The notes beneath the pieces are model-generated. The model saw nothing but the letters and a program-made list of their open reading frames with translations. It did not search any database and was not told where the DNA came from. A stretch of 15,040 bases of DNA from the NCBI GenBank assembly GCA_018383375.1, contig JAHAWW010000039.1:1-15040 (forward strand). Reading direction: 5' to 3'. The position numbers were made by a program, and so were the translations under genes. This document shows, piece after piece, positions 6,832 to 13,603 of the stretch (positions are counted from its first letter, which is position 1; each line of letters begins with the position of its first letter). The stretch comes from Prevotellamassilia sp. Its GTDB lineage: Bacteria; Bacteroidota; Bacteroidia; Bacteroidales; Bacteroidaceae.

Positions 6832-8793
6832 TCAAAGTTTCTCACACTCGTCGAGCCAAGCTTTCGACACCGCATCGGTGGGCATACGCCAATCGCCGCG
6901 CGGACTGAGTGAGCAACTGCCCACCTTAGGCCCGTCTGGCAGACAACTACGTTTGAACTGCTGATTAAAGAAACGACGATAAAATGTGGTGAGCCAGTGT
7001 TTTATCGTGTCTCTTTCGTAAGTCTTCACGCGCTTGTCGGCACCGCTGAAAGCGTGGCAGGCGAGATAGAAAATCTTGGATGGCTTGAAGCCGAATCGCA
7101 AGACGTAATAGAGGAAAAAGTCGTGTAGTTCGTAGGGCCCGACGAGGTCTTCGGTCTTTTGGGCAATCTGGTCGCCCTCTTCGGCCGGTATGAGTTCGGG
7201 GCTGATGGGAGTGTCGATAATGTCGAGAATGGTTTTTCGCGAAAACTCGTCGGCAGCTGTCATAGCCACATGGTTGACGATGAAGCGCACGAGGGTCTTG
7301 GGCACAGAGCCATTGACGCCATACATGCTCATGTGGTCGCCGTTGTAGGTGGCCCAGCCCAGTGCCAGTTCGCTCAAGTCGCCCGTGCCCACAACGATGC
7401 CGCCCATTTGGTTCGCCGCATCCATAAGTATTTGTGTGCGCTCTCGCGCTTGTCCGTTTTCAAAGGTAACGTCGTGCACTTTGCTGTCGTGACCCAAATC
7501 TCGGAAATGCACCTCACAGGCATCGACGATGTTGATTTCGCGAATGGTGATGCCTAAGCTCTTCATCAAATCGATGGCATTGCGATAGGTGCGACCTGTG
7601 GTGCCGTAGCCCGGCATGGTGATGCCGACAATGCCTCTGCGGTCGAGGCCGAGGCGGTCGAATGCGTGCACACAGACCAAGAGAGCCAGTGTAGAGTCGA
7701 GTCCGCCGCTGATGCCGACGACCACCGTTTTGCAACCGATGTGTTCAATGCGGCGAGCCAGTCCGTTGCTTTGCATAAAGAGAATTTCTTCGCAACGCTC
7801 ATCGAGTGCATTGCCCGTGGGCACAAAAGGTAGTGGGTCGACAGAGCGTGTCAAAGTGAAGCGCTCATTGGCCGTCGTGGTGAGTTCGTTTTCGTCGATT
7901 TCTATGGTAATGGTCTTGAAGTCTGATTGCAGGCGGCGTGAGTCGGCAAACGAAGTGTTCAAGCGTCGCTCCACGCGCAACCGTTCCACATCGATTTCAG
8001 ACACTGTGAGTTGGTTGTCCATTTCAAAGCGGTTGCCTTCGGCCAGTAGGTGACCGTTTTCGGCAATATAGGCACGACCTGCAAACACCAGGTCTTGGCT
8101 GCTTTCGCCCCACCCGCTTCCGCTGTATACATAGCCGGCCAAACAACGCGCACTTTGTGTCTCGACGAGGCGGCGCAGATAGGTGGCCTTGCCCACGAGT
8201 TCGTTGCTGGCGCTGAGATTGAAAATGATTTCGGCACCGGCCACACTCAAAGCCGCACTGGGTGGCGTCACGGCCCAAAGGTCTTCACACAACTCAATGC
8301 CAAACTTCACGCCGGCATAAGTGAAGACGAGGTGCGAACTGAGCGGGATGTTTTGTCCGCAAAATTGCACCATGGCATCCGTCGGTAGCGTCGGGGCTGG
8401 CGTAAACCAGCGTTTTTCATAAAACTCTTTGTAGTTGGGCAAGAAGGTTTTGGGCACAAAGCCCCAAACCTTGCCATGTCGCAAAACGGCTCCACAGTTA
8501 AAGAGCATGCCGTTGTAGACCACCGGCAGGCCGACAATGCTGATGACGTCGACATTGCGCGAGAATTCCATCAGGCGCAGCAGGGCCGCCTCGCTCTCTT
8601 CGAGCAGCGTTTGCTGAGCAAAGAGGTCTTGGCAGGTGTAGCCGGTGAGTCCCAATTCTGGGAAGCAGACGATTTCCACGCCGAGGCTGTCGGCACGCAC
8701 CATAAGGTCTTGCATCTGTTCGATGTTGTAGTGACAGTCGGCAACGTGCAGACGAGGCACAGCAGCAGCGACTTTTATAAAACCATTTTGCAT
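6832..8793 (-). CDS. nadE: Glutamine-dependent NAD(+) synthetase
   Basis: NadE makes NAD from deamido-NAD, ATP and glutamine, the last step of NAD synthesis. From the ATG at 8793 it has 653 residues, the usual size of the two-domain form. The N-terminal nitrilase-type glutaminase (about 1-280) shows the triad E46 (CFPELGLTGYTC), K115 (FVPKTFLPNYKEFYEKRWF) and C169 (GIELCEDLW). The C-terminal synthetase has the ATP pyrophosphatase loop SGGLDS at 362-367, then GTGDLSELALGWATYNGDHMSMYGVN. The open frame runs upstream to 8883, but that part is translated hairpin sequence and MQNGFIKVAAAVP is the expected start. aspS lies 105 bp upstream, separated by the hairpin; the BatD-like gene lies 47 bp downstream. 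Because it carries its own glutaminase domain, no separate amidotransferase partner is needed. Confidence 0.97.
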   Translation of the reverse strand: MQNGFIKVAAAVPRLHVADCHYNIEQMQDLMVRADSLGVEIVCFPELGLTGYTCQDLFAQQTLLEESEAALLRLMEFSRNVDVISIVGLPVVYNGMLFNCGAVLRHGKVWGFVPKTFLPNYKEFYEKRWFTPAPTLPTDAMVQFCGQNIPLSSHLVFTYAGVKFGIELCEDLWAVTPPSAALSVAGAEIIFNLSASNELVGKATYLRRLVETQSARCLAGYVYSGSGWGESSQDLVFAGRAYIAENGHLLAEGNRFEMDNQLTVSEIDVERLRVERRLNTSFADSRRLQSDFKTITIEIDENELTTTANERFTLTRSVDPLPFVPTGNALDERCEEILFMQSNGLARRIEHIGCKTVVVGISGGLDSTLALLVCVHAFDRLGLDRRGIVGITMPGYGTTGRTYRNAIDLMKSLGITIREINIVDACEVHFRDLGHDSKVHDVTFENGQARERTQILMDAANQMGGIVVGTGDLSELALGWATYNGDHMSMYGVNGSVPKTLVRFIVNHVAMTAADEFSRKTILDIIDTPISPELIPAEEGDQIAQKTEDLVGPYELHDFFLYYVLRFGFKPSKIFYLACHAFSGADKRVKTYERDTIKHWLTTFYRRFFNQQFKRSCLPDGPKVGSCSLSPRGDWRMPTDAVSKAWLDECEKL

Positions 8794-8818
8794 AGTGGCG
8801 ATTGCGTTTTTTGTTGAT

Positions 8819-8884
8819 AAAAACAAAATGCCGACACCTCTCGCCTGACGGTAAAATACCGCAGGGAGGGAGAATGTCGGCATT
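8819..8884 (-). terminator. Long hairpin with T-rich tail between aspS and nadE
   Basis: The outer arms (8827-8836 and 8875-8884) are a perfect 10-bp inverted repeat of AATGCCGACA. Inside, CCTG/CAGG and CGGTA/TACCG (8849-8853 with 8857-8861) close a 3-nt loop, so about 58 nt fold into one imperfect stem. On the minus strand it is followed by TTTTGTTTTT, as expected of an intrinsic terminator for aspS. Leaky termination could instead attenuate nadE. The stem is longer and more interrupted than the valS terminator, so a REP-like element is an alternative. Confidence 0.7.
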
Positions 8885-8898
8885 AAAGGGATGAGTCT

Positions 8899-10665
8899 TT
8901 ATTTTTCGGCAGAACGGATTTCGAGCATCAGTTCGTCGAGTTGCTTGTCGTCGACGGCAGAGGGTGCATCGAGCATCACGTCGCGGCCGGAATTGTTTTT
9001 GGGGAATGCAATGCAGTCGCGAATGCTGTCGAGGCCGGCAAAGAGCGACACGAAACGGTCGAGGCCATAGGCCAAACCACCGTGGGGAGGTGCGCCGTAT
9101 TTGAAGGCATTCATCAAGAAGCCGAACTGCTCTTGTGCCTTTTCGGGTGTGAAGCCGAGCACCTTGAATATTTTGGCCTGAAGCACGGCGTCGTGGATAC
9201 GAATGCTACCGCCGCCCACTTCAACACCATTGCAAACCATGTCGTAGGCATCGGCCAATACAGAAGCAGGGTCGGTGTCGAGTTTGTCTATGTCGGAAGG
9301 CTTGGGTGAGGTGAAGGGATGGTGCATGGCCATGAGTCGGCCCTCTTCGTCACTCCATTCAAACATCGGGAAGTCGACCACCCAGAGCAGGGCAAACTTG
9401 TTTTTGTCGCGCAGACCGAGACGTGAACCCATCAGCAGACGGAGCTCGCAGAGTTGCTTGCGTGTCTTCATGGCGTCAGGGCCTGAAAGAATGAGAATGA
9501 GGTCGCCGGGTTTGGCATTCATAGTCTCTTTGAGGCGGTTGAGCACTTCGGGCGTGTAGAACTTGTCTACGCTGCTCTTCACCGTGCCGTCTTCTTGCAC
9601 GCGGGCATAGACCAAACCTTTGGCGCCAATCTGTGGCGACTTGACAAAGTTGGTGAGCTCGTCGAGTTGTTTGCGGGTGTATGACGCACAGCCTTCGGCA
9701 CAGATGCCACCGATGTATTCGGCTTCGTTGAAGACGGCAAATTCGCCGGTGCCTGAAAGCACGTCTTTGAGTTCGACAAATTCCATGCCGAAACGCATAT
9801 CGGGTTTGTCGGAGCCAAAGCGGCGCATGGCTTCGCTCCACGGCAGACGGATGAAGGGTTGCTCGCCAAGGTCGTAGCCTCTCACCTCTTTGAAGAGATA
9901 TTTGGTCATTTCTTCAAAAATAGAGATGATATCGTCTTGCTCTACGAAAGACATTTCGCAGTCTATCTGAGTGAACTCGGGTTGGCGGTCGGCTCTGAGG
10001 TCTTCATCGCGGAAGCATTTCACAATTTGGAAATAGCGGTCCATGCCGGCTACCATGAGCAACTGTTTGAGCGTTTGCGGACTTTGAGGCAAGGCATAGA
10101 ACTGTCCCGGATTCATGCGTGAAGGCACGATAAAGTCGCGGGCGCCTTCGGGAGTTGAGCCCACGAGCACGGGCGTTTCAATCTCGAGGAAACCTTTGTT
10201 GTCGAGGAAGTGGCGCACGGCGAGACAGAATTTGTGACGCAACTCGATATTTTGGCGCACGGGTGTGCGGCGCAGGTCAAGGTAGCGGTATTTCATGCGC
10301 AGCTCGTCGCCACCGTCGGTGTGATCTTCAATGGTGAAGGGGGGCACTTCGGAGGCGTTGAGCACTTGCAACTCATCGACAAGAATTTCGATGTCGCCGG
10401 TGGGTATCTTGGCATTTTTTGCAAAACGCTCATTGACGGTGCCTTTCACTTGAAGCACGAATTCACGTCCCAATTTGCCGGCTTGCTCACACAGGGCGGG
10501 GTTTTTCTGTTCGTCAAATACGAGTTGGGTGATGCCGTAGCGGTCGCGGAGGTCTACAAACGTGAGTGCACCCATTTTGCGTGTGCGTTGCACCCACCCA
10601 GCCAGCGTGACTTGTTGGCCTACGTGGTCAATGCGCAACTCTCCACAAGTTTTAGTTCTATACAT
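8899..10665 (-). CDS. aspS: Aspartate--tRNA ligase (bacterial-type AspRS)
   Basis: This is a class IIb synthetase that charges tRNA-Asp. It has 588 residues, the normal size of the bacterial form with a GAD insertion domain. The N-terminal OB-fold anticodon-binding domain (about 1-105) contains LAGWVQRTRKMGALTFVDLRDRYG. The catalytic core shows YRYLDLRR near 126-133, motif 2 as FRDEDLRADRQPEFTQID (218-235) and motif 3 ending GLDR at 534-537. The stretch between motifs 2 and 3 is long enough for the GAD domain. The start MYRTKTCGELR fits the family. The position two residues after K30 lacks the histidine associated with non-discriminating enzymes (the loop reads RKMGAL), which hints at a discriminating enzyme, but this is weak inference. 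A -7-like promoter box lies 45 bp upstream, so the gene probably has its own promoter in addition to any read-through from nrnA. Confidence 0.97.
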   Translation of the reverse strand: MYRTKTCGELRIDHVGQQVTLAGWVQRTRKMGALTFVDLRDRYGITQLVFDEQKNPALCEQAGKLGREFVLQVKGTVNERFAKNAKIPTGDIEILVDELQVLNASEVPPFTIEDHTDGGDELRMKYRYLDLRRTPVRQNIELRHKFCLAVRHFLDNKGFLEIETPVLVGSTPEGARDFIVPSRMNPGQFYALPQSPQTLKQLLMVAGMDRYFQIVKCFRDEDLRADRQPEFTQIDCEMSFVEQDDIISIFEEMTKYLFKEVRGYDLGEQPFIRLPWSEAMRRFGSDKPDMRFGMEFVELKDVLSGTGEFAVFNEAEYIGGICAEGCASYTRKQLDELTNFVKSPQIGAKGLVYARVQEDGTVKSSVDKFYTPEVLNRLKETMNAKPGDLILILSGPDAMKTRKQLCELRLLMGSRLGLRDKNKFALLWVVDFPMFEWSDEEGRLMAMHHPFTSPKPSDIDKLDTDPASVLADAYDMVCNGVEVGGGSIRIHDAVLQAKIFKVLGFTPEKAQEQFGFLMNAFKYGAPPHGGLAYGLDRFVSLFAGLDSIRDCIAFPKNNSGRDVMLDAPSAVDDKQLDELMLEIRSAEK

Positions 10666-10709
10666 AATATATAATAGGAGTATTGTTTGGTATTCTTGAA
10701 TGAGTTATG

Positions 10710-10717
10710 CAAAATTA
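10710..10717 (-). promoter_or_regulatory. Probable promoter -7 box for aspS
   Basis: On the minus strand TAATTTTG matches the Bacteroidota sigma-ABfr -7 consensus TAnnTTTG exactly, in an AT-rich gap, about 45 bp before the aspS ATG. I see no clear TTTG at the -33 position, so this is a half-supported promoter. It would give a 5' leader of roughly 35-40 nt. Confidence 0.5.
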
Positions 10718-10751
10718 CAACATTAGTCGGAATTTGGCCTTTTCTTTTGCT

Positions 10752-11795
10752 CTATTTCGCTTTTAGCCGGTCTTCGTAAGCAGCAATGGCAGCCTCTACC
10801 GTCTTGACGGCTTCGCTCAGTGGGAAAGGCAGTTCGCCGCCAGAGGCATTGAGGTGTCCGCCACCGTTGAAAAACCTCGCTGCCATTTCGTTGCAAGGAA
10901 AATCGTCGACCGAACGCAGCGACACGCGCACCACGTCTTTCTCTGTGTCTTCTCGTAACGAGACGCTCAGTTTCATCCCTTTCACTTGCAGCGGCATATT
11001 GACCAATCCTTCGGCATCGCCTCGCAGATAGTTGAAGCGCTTCATCTCTTCGCGTGTGATGGTGAAAAGGCTTGCGCGATGGCCACAATAAAACTGCAGT
11101 TTCTCGTTCATCACATAGCCCACGAAGCGCAGGCGATGTTCGGAATAATTATAGTAAACGTGGCGATAAATTCTGTCTTTGTCAATCCCTTTGGCCAGCA
11201 GGCGGGCAATAATGACGTAAACCTCAGAGCGTGAGGAATTATAGGCAAAGGCGCCTGTGTCGGTCATCATTCCGGTGTAGAGACAAGCGGCTGCCGAGCG
11301 GCTTATTCGCTCGTAGCCTCCCAGTTCGTCTATGACACGGAACACCAGTTCGCAGGTTGAGCACGCTTGGGGCAGAGACACGATAACGTCGGCCACTGCG
11401 GGGTCAGGGTCAAGATGATGGTCAATGCAGATGCGTTTGGCTTTTGCTGCGGCCACCACCGCGCCCATCTCTGCCATTCGGCTGAGTTGACCGAAATCAA
11501 GACACACGATGAGGTCGGCTTCTTTGATGAGTTGACGGGCTTCGGACTCGCGTTCTTCAAAAATGATGGTGTCTGCCGCGCCCGGCATCCAACGCAGGAA
11601 ATCGGGGAAAGCTGTGGGGAAAATGATGTTGACTTGTTTGCCGATTTTGCGGAGATATTCGGCCATGCCGAGCGACGAGCCAACGGCGTCGCCATCGGGT
11701 CCGCGATGAGCGCAGACCACGCAGCGTCGTGCAGACTTGACAAGCTGCATCAACTGAATGAGTTGTGTCGGCGTGAGTATTTGTGGGATGTCCAT
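10752..11795 (-). CDS. nrnA: DHH/DHHA1 phosphoesterase, NrnA-type (oligoribonuclease / pAp phosphatase)
   Basis: NrnA-type enzymes degrade very short RNAs and dephosphorylate 3'-phosphoadenosine 5'-phosphate in the cytoplasm. This protein has 347 residues, close to the family's usual size. Motif I is HRGPDGDAVGSS with H30, D34 and D36. Motif II carries D100 in CLDFGQLSR. The DHH signature is D125-H126-H127, motif IV has D179 in GMMTDTGAF, and the DHHA1 substrate motif is GGGHLNASGG starting at 311. All metal-binding residues are therefore in place. It is the last gene of the menD-menB-orf-rpe run, 31 bp after rpe. In many Bacteroidales a comEC gene sits between rpe and this gene; here it does not. 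Assignment to NrnA rather than another DHH subfamily rests on the order and type of motifs. Confidence 0.9.
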   Translation of the reverse strand: MDIPQILTPTQLIQLMQLVKSARRCVVCAHRGPDGDAVGSSLGMAEYLRKIGKQVNIIFPTAFPDFLRWMPGAADTIIFEERESEARQLIKEADLIVCLDFGQLSRMAEMGAVVAAAKAKRICIDHHLDPDPAVADVIVSLPQACSTCELVFRVIDELGGYERISRSAAACLYTGMMTDTGAFAYNSSRSEVYVIIARLLAKGIDKDRIYRHVYYNYSEHRLRFVGYVMNEKLQFYCGHRASLFTITREEMKRFNYLRGDAEGLVNMPLQVKGMKLSVSLREDTEKDVVRVSLRSVDDFPCNEMAARFFNGGGHLNASGGELPFPLSEAVKTVEAAIAAYEDRLKAK

Positions 11796-11826
11796 TGGGA
11801 AAAAGAGTCAAAATGACAAGAAGCGA

Positions 11827-12480
11827 CTAACGGCTCAAGGCTTTGAGTGCGGCAATTTCGGCCTGAGGGTCGGCGGCCTTGAACACGGCGCTACCGGCCA
11901 CAAGCACATCGGCCCCTGCTTCAACGAGCCATTGGCCTGTGGTTTGGTTGACCCCACCGTCTATTTCGATTAAAGCCGTTGCACCGCTTTCGTCGATGAG
12001 GCGGCGTAGGCGTTTGGTTTTTTCAAGAATATGATGAATGAACTTTTGGCCGCCAAAGCCCGGATTGACCGACATGAGCATCACCAAGTCCAGCTCGCCG
12101 ATGATGTCGGTGAGCAATTCCACCGGTGTGTGGGGATTGAGGGTCACGCCGGCCATCATGCCGGCCTCCTTGATGCCCGTCACCACGCGGTGAAGGTGGG
12201 TGCAGGCTTCATAGTGCACGTTCATCACCTTGGCACCGAGTGCCGCTACTTGAGCAGTGAACTTCTCTGGCCGCTCAATCATCAAATGCACGTCGAGCGG
12301 TTTGGTTGCGGCCTTGGCCATAGCTTCCATCACAGGGAAACCAAACGAAATATTGGGCACAAACACGCCGTCCATCACGTCGAGGTGATACCAGTCGGCC
12401 TGGCTGTCGTTGAGCATTTTGATGTCGCGTTCCAAGTGACCGAAATCGGCCGAGAGCAGTGAGGGGGATACTAATGGCAT
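11827..12480 (-). CDS. rpe: Ribulose-phosphate 3-epimerase
   Basis: Rpe interconverts D-ribulose 5-phosphate and D-xylulose 5-phosphate in the pentose phosphate pathway. It is a cytoplasmic TIM barrel of 217 residues, standard for the family. The SPSLLSADFGHLERDI opening, HLDVMDGVFVPN (metal ligands H32 and D34), DVHLM (H65), MSVNPGFGGQKF and IEIDGGVN (D174) give the full metal site and the two catalytic aspartates D34 and D174. The C-terminal phosphate-binding segment VLVAGSAVF is present. The gene starts 55 bp after the small protein gene and ends 31 bp before nrnA, so it is probably transcribed with them. Confidence 0.97.
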   Translation of the reverse strand: MPLVSPSLLSADFGHLERDIKMLNDSQADWYHLDVMDGVFVPNISFGFPVMEAMAKAATKPLDVHLMIERPEKFTAQVAALGAKVMNVHYEACTHLHRVVTGIKEAGMMAGVTLNPHTPVELLTDIIGELDLVMLMSVNPGFGGQKFIHHILEKTKRLRRLIDESGATALIEIDGGVNQTTGQWLVEAGADVLVAGSAVFKAADPQAEIAALKALSR

Positions 12481-12535
12481 AGCGGTTGATAAGGTTGAAG
12501 TGAAAGTTGATGCTTTATTATTAAAAGCTTTGTTA

Positions 12536-12730
12536 TTATGCGTTTAGGTGCTTGAGGAAGTTGATGAGTTCGGCCTTAATCTCACTCTCGCCGGCCGTGG
12601 GTTTGGCTTCGGCATACCATGCCTTGAAGGCTTCGGCTGCCGAGGTTTTCATTTGTGCCCTTCCGGCTTTCACGCCGCTGGTGTATTGGGTGTAGGGCAA
12701 GAGATTGCGGTTGTAGTTGCCGTCGCTCAT
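12536..12730 (-). CDS. Small protein of unknown function (64 residues)
   Basis: I do not recognise this family. The frame runs from the ATG at 12730 to TAA, with 42 bp to menB upstream and 55 bp to rpe downstream, the spacing expected of a real gene in the run. The protein begins MSDGNYNRNLLPYTQYTSG, then has a region that looks helical (AQMKTSAAEAFKAWYAEA) and a second probable helix (ESEIKAELINFLKHLNA). It has no cysteine, no signal peptide and no membrane segment, so it is probably a small soluble cytoplasmic protein. The window cannot show whether it acts with MenB, Rpe or neither. It is unlikely to be a chance frame given its position, strand and codon use. Confidence 0.7.
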   Translation of the reverse strand: MSDGNYNRNLLPYTQYTSGVKAGRAQMKTSAAEAFKAWYAEAKPTAGESEIKAELINFLKHLNA

Positions 12731-12772
12731 GGTTTATGTTGTCAATAATTGAGAAAACGTTGATGCTCTGTC

Positions 12773-13588
12773 TTATGGCAGTTTGGGGAATTGTTTGAAG
12801 TTGGGTTTACGTTTTTCGAGGAAGGCGCGTCCCCCTTCTTGGGCTTCGTCGAGCATATAATAGAGCATAGTGGCGTCGCCGGCGAGCTCTTGGATGCCGG
12901 CTTGTCCGTCGAGTTCGGCGTTGAGTCCTGCCTTAATCATTCGCAGCGCCAGTGGCGAGTGTTGCATCATGGTCTCGGCCCATTCCACCACCTCGTCTTC
13001 AAGTCTTTCGGCGGGCACCACTTTGTTGACCATTCCCATTTGTTCTGCCTCTTGGGCAGAGTATTGACGGCAGAGGAACCATATCTCACGGGCTTTTTTC
13101 TGTCCGACGATGCGTGCCAGATAAGACGAGCCGAAGCCTGCGTCAAACGAGCCTACTTTCGGGCCGGTTTGTCCGAAAATGGCCGTGTCGGCAGCAATGG
13201 TGAGGTCGCAAACGAGATGTAACACGTGTCCGCCGCCTATGGCATAACCATTGACCATGGCAATGACAGGCTTGGGTAGTGAGCGAATTTGTTTCTGCAC
13301 ATCGAGCACGCTGAGTCTGGGCACGCCTTGGCCGTCGACGTATCCGCCACGGCCTTTCACGTGCATATCGCCACCTGCACAAAATGCTTTGTCGCCGGCC
13401 CCTGTGAGCACCACCACTGAGATGTCGCTCATTTCGCGGCAAAGGCGTAGGGCGTCACTCATTTCGGCTGTGGTGAGCGGTGTGAAGGCGTTGCGATAGC
13501 GGGGGCGGTTGATGGTGATGCGAGCAATGCCGTCGTAGGCATCAAAGAGTATTTCCTCGTAGGTCTTGATAGTGGTCCAGTTTCTCAT
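12773..13588 (-). CDS. menB: 1,4-dihydroxy-2-naphthoyl-CoA synthase
   Basis: MenB closes the second ring in menaquinone synthesis, turning o-succinylbenzoyl-CoA into 1,4-dihydroxy-2-naphthoyl-CoA. It is a 271-residue crotonase-fold protein, the usual size, working as a hexamer in the cytoplasm. Visible signatures are AFCAGGDM (oxyanion hole, about 68-75), NGYAIGGGHVL (113-123) and GQTGPKVGSFDAGFGSSYLAR (139-159). The QTG at 140-142 is the bicarbonate-binding signature of the bicarbonate-dependent MenB type. The C-terminus KRKPNFKQFPKLP is also typical. It begins 15 bp after menD, so the two are one transcription unit. menC and menE, which act between MenD and MenB, do not follow; the small protein gene comes next. 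Confidence 0.97.
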   Translation of the reverse strand: MRNWTTIKTYEEILFDAYDGIARITINRPRYRNAFTPLTTAEMSDALRLCREMSDISVVVLTGAGDKAFCAGGDMHVKGRGGYVDGQGVPRLSVLDVQKQIRSLPKPVIAMVNGYAIGGGHVLHLVCDLTIAADTAIFGQTGPKVGSFDAGFGSSYLARIVGQKKAREIWFLCRQYSAQEAEQMGMVNKVVPAERLEDEVVEWAETMMQHSPLALRMIKAGLNAELDGQAGIQELAGDATMLYYMLDEAQEGGRAFLEKRKPNFKQFPKLP

Positions 13589-13603
13589 ATTATCGTTGTT
13601 TTT

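Noticed and set aside
6785..6835. TTG start for the BatD-like protein overlapping the nadE stop
   Set aside because: It places 17 residues ahead of a good signal peptide that begins at the ATG at 6784.
8794..8883. Upstream ATG extension of nadE by 30 residues
   Set aside because: The extension translates the hairpin between aspS and nadE and does not match the NadE family N-terminus.
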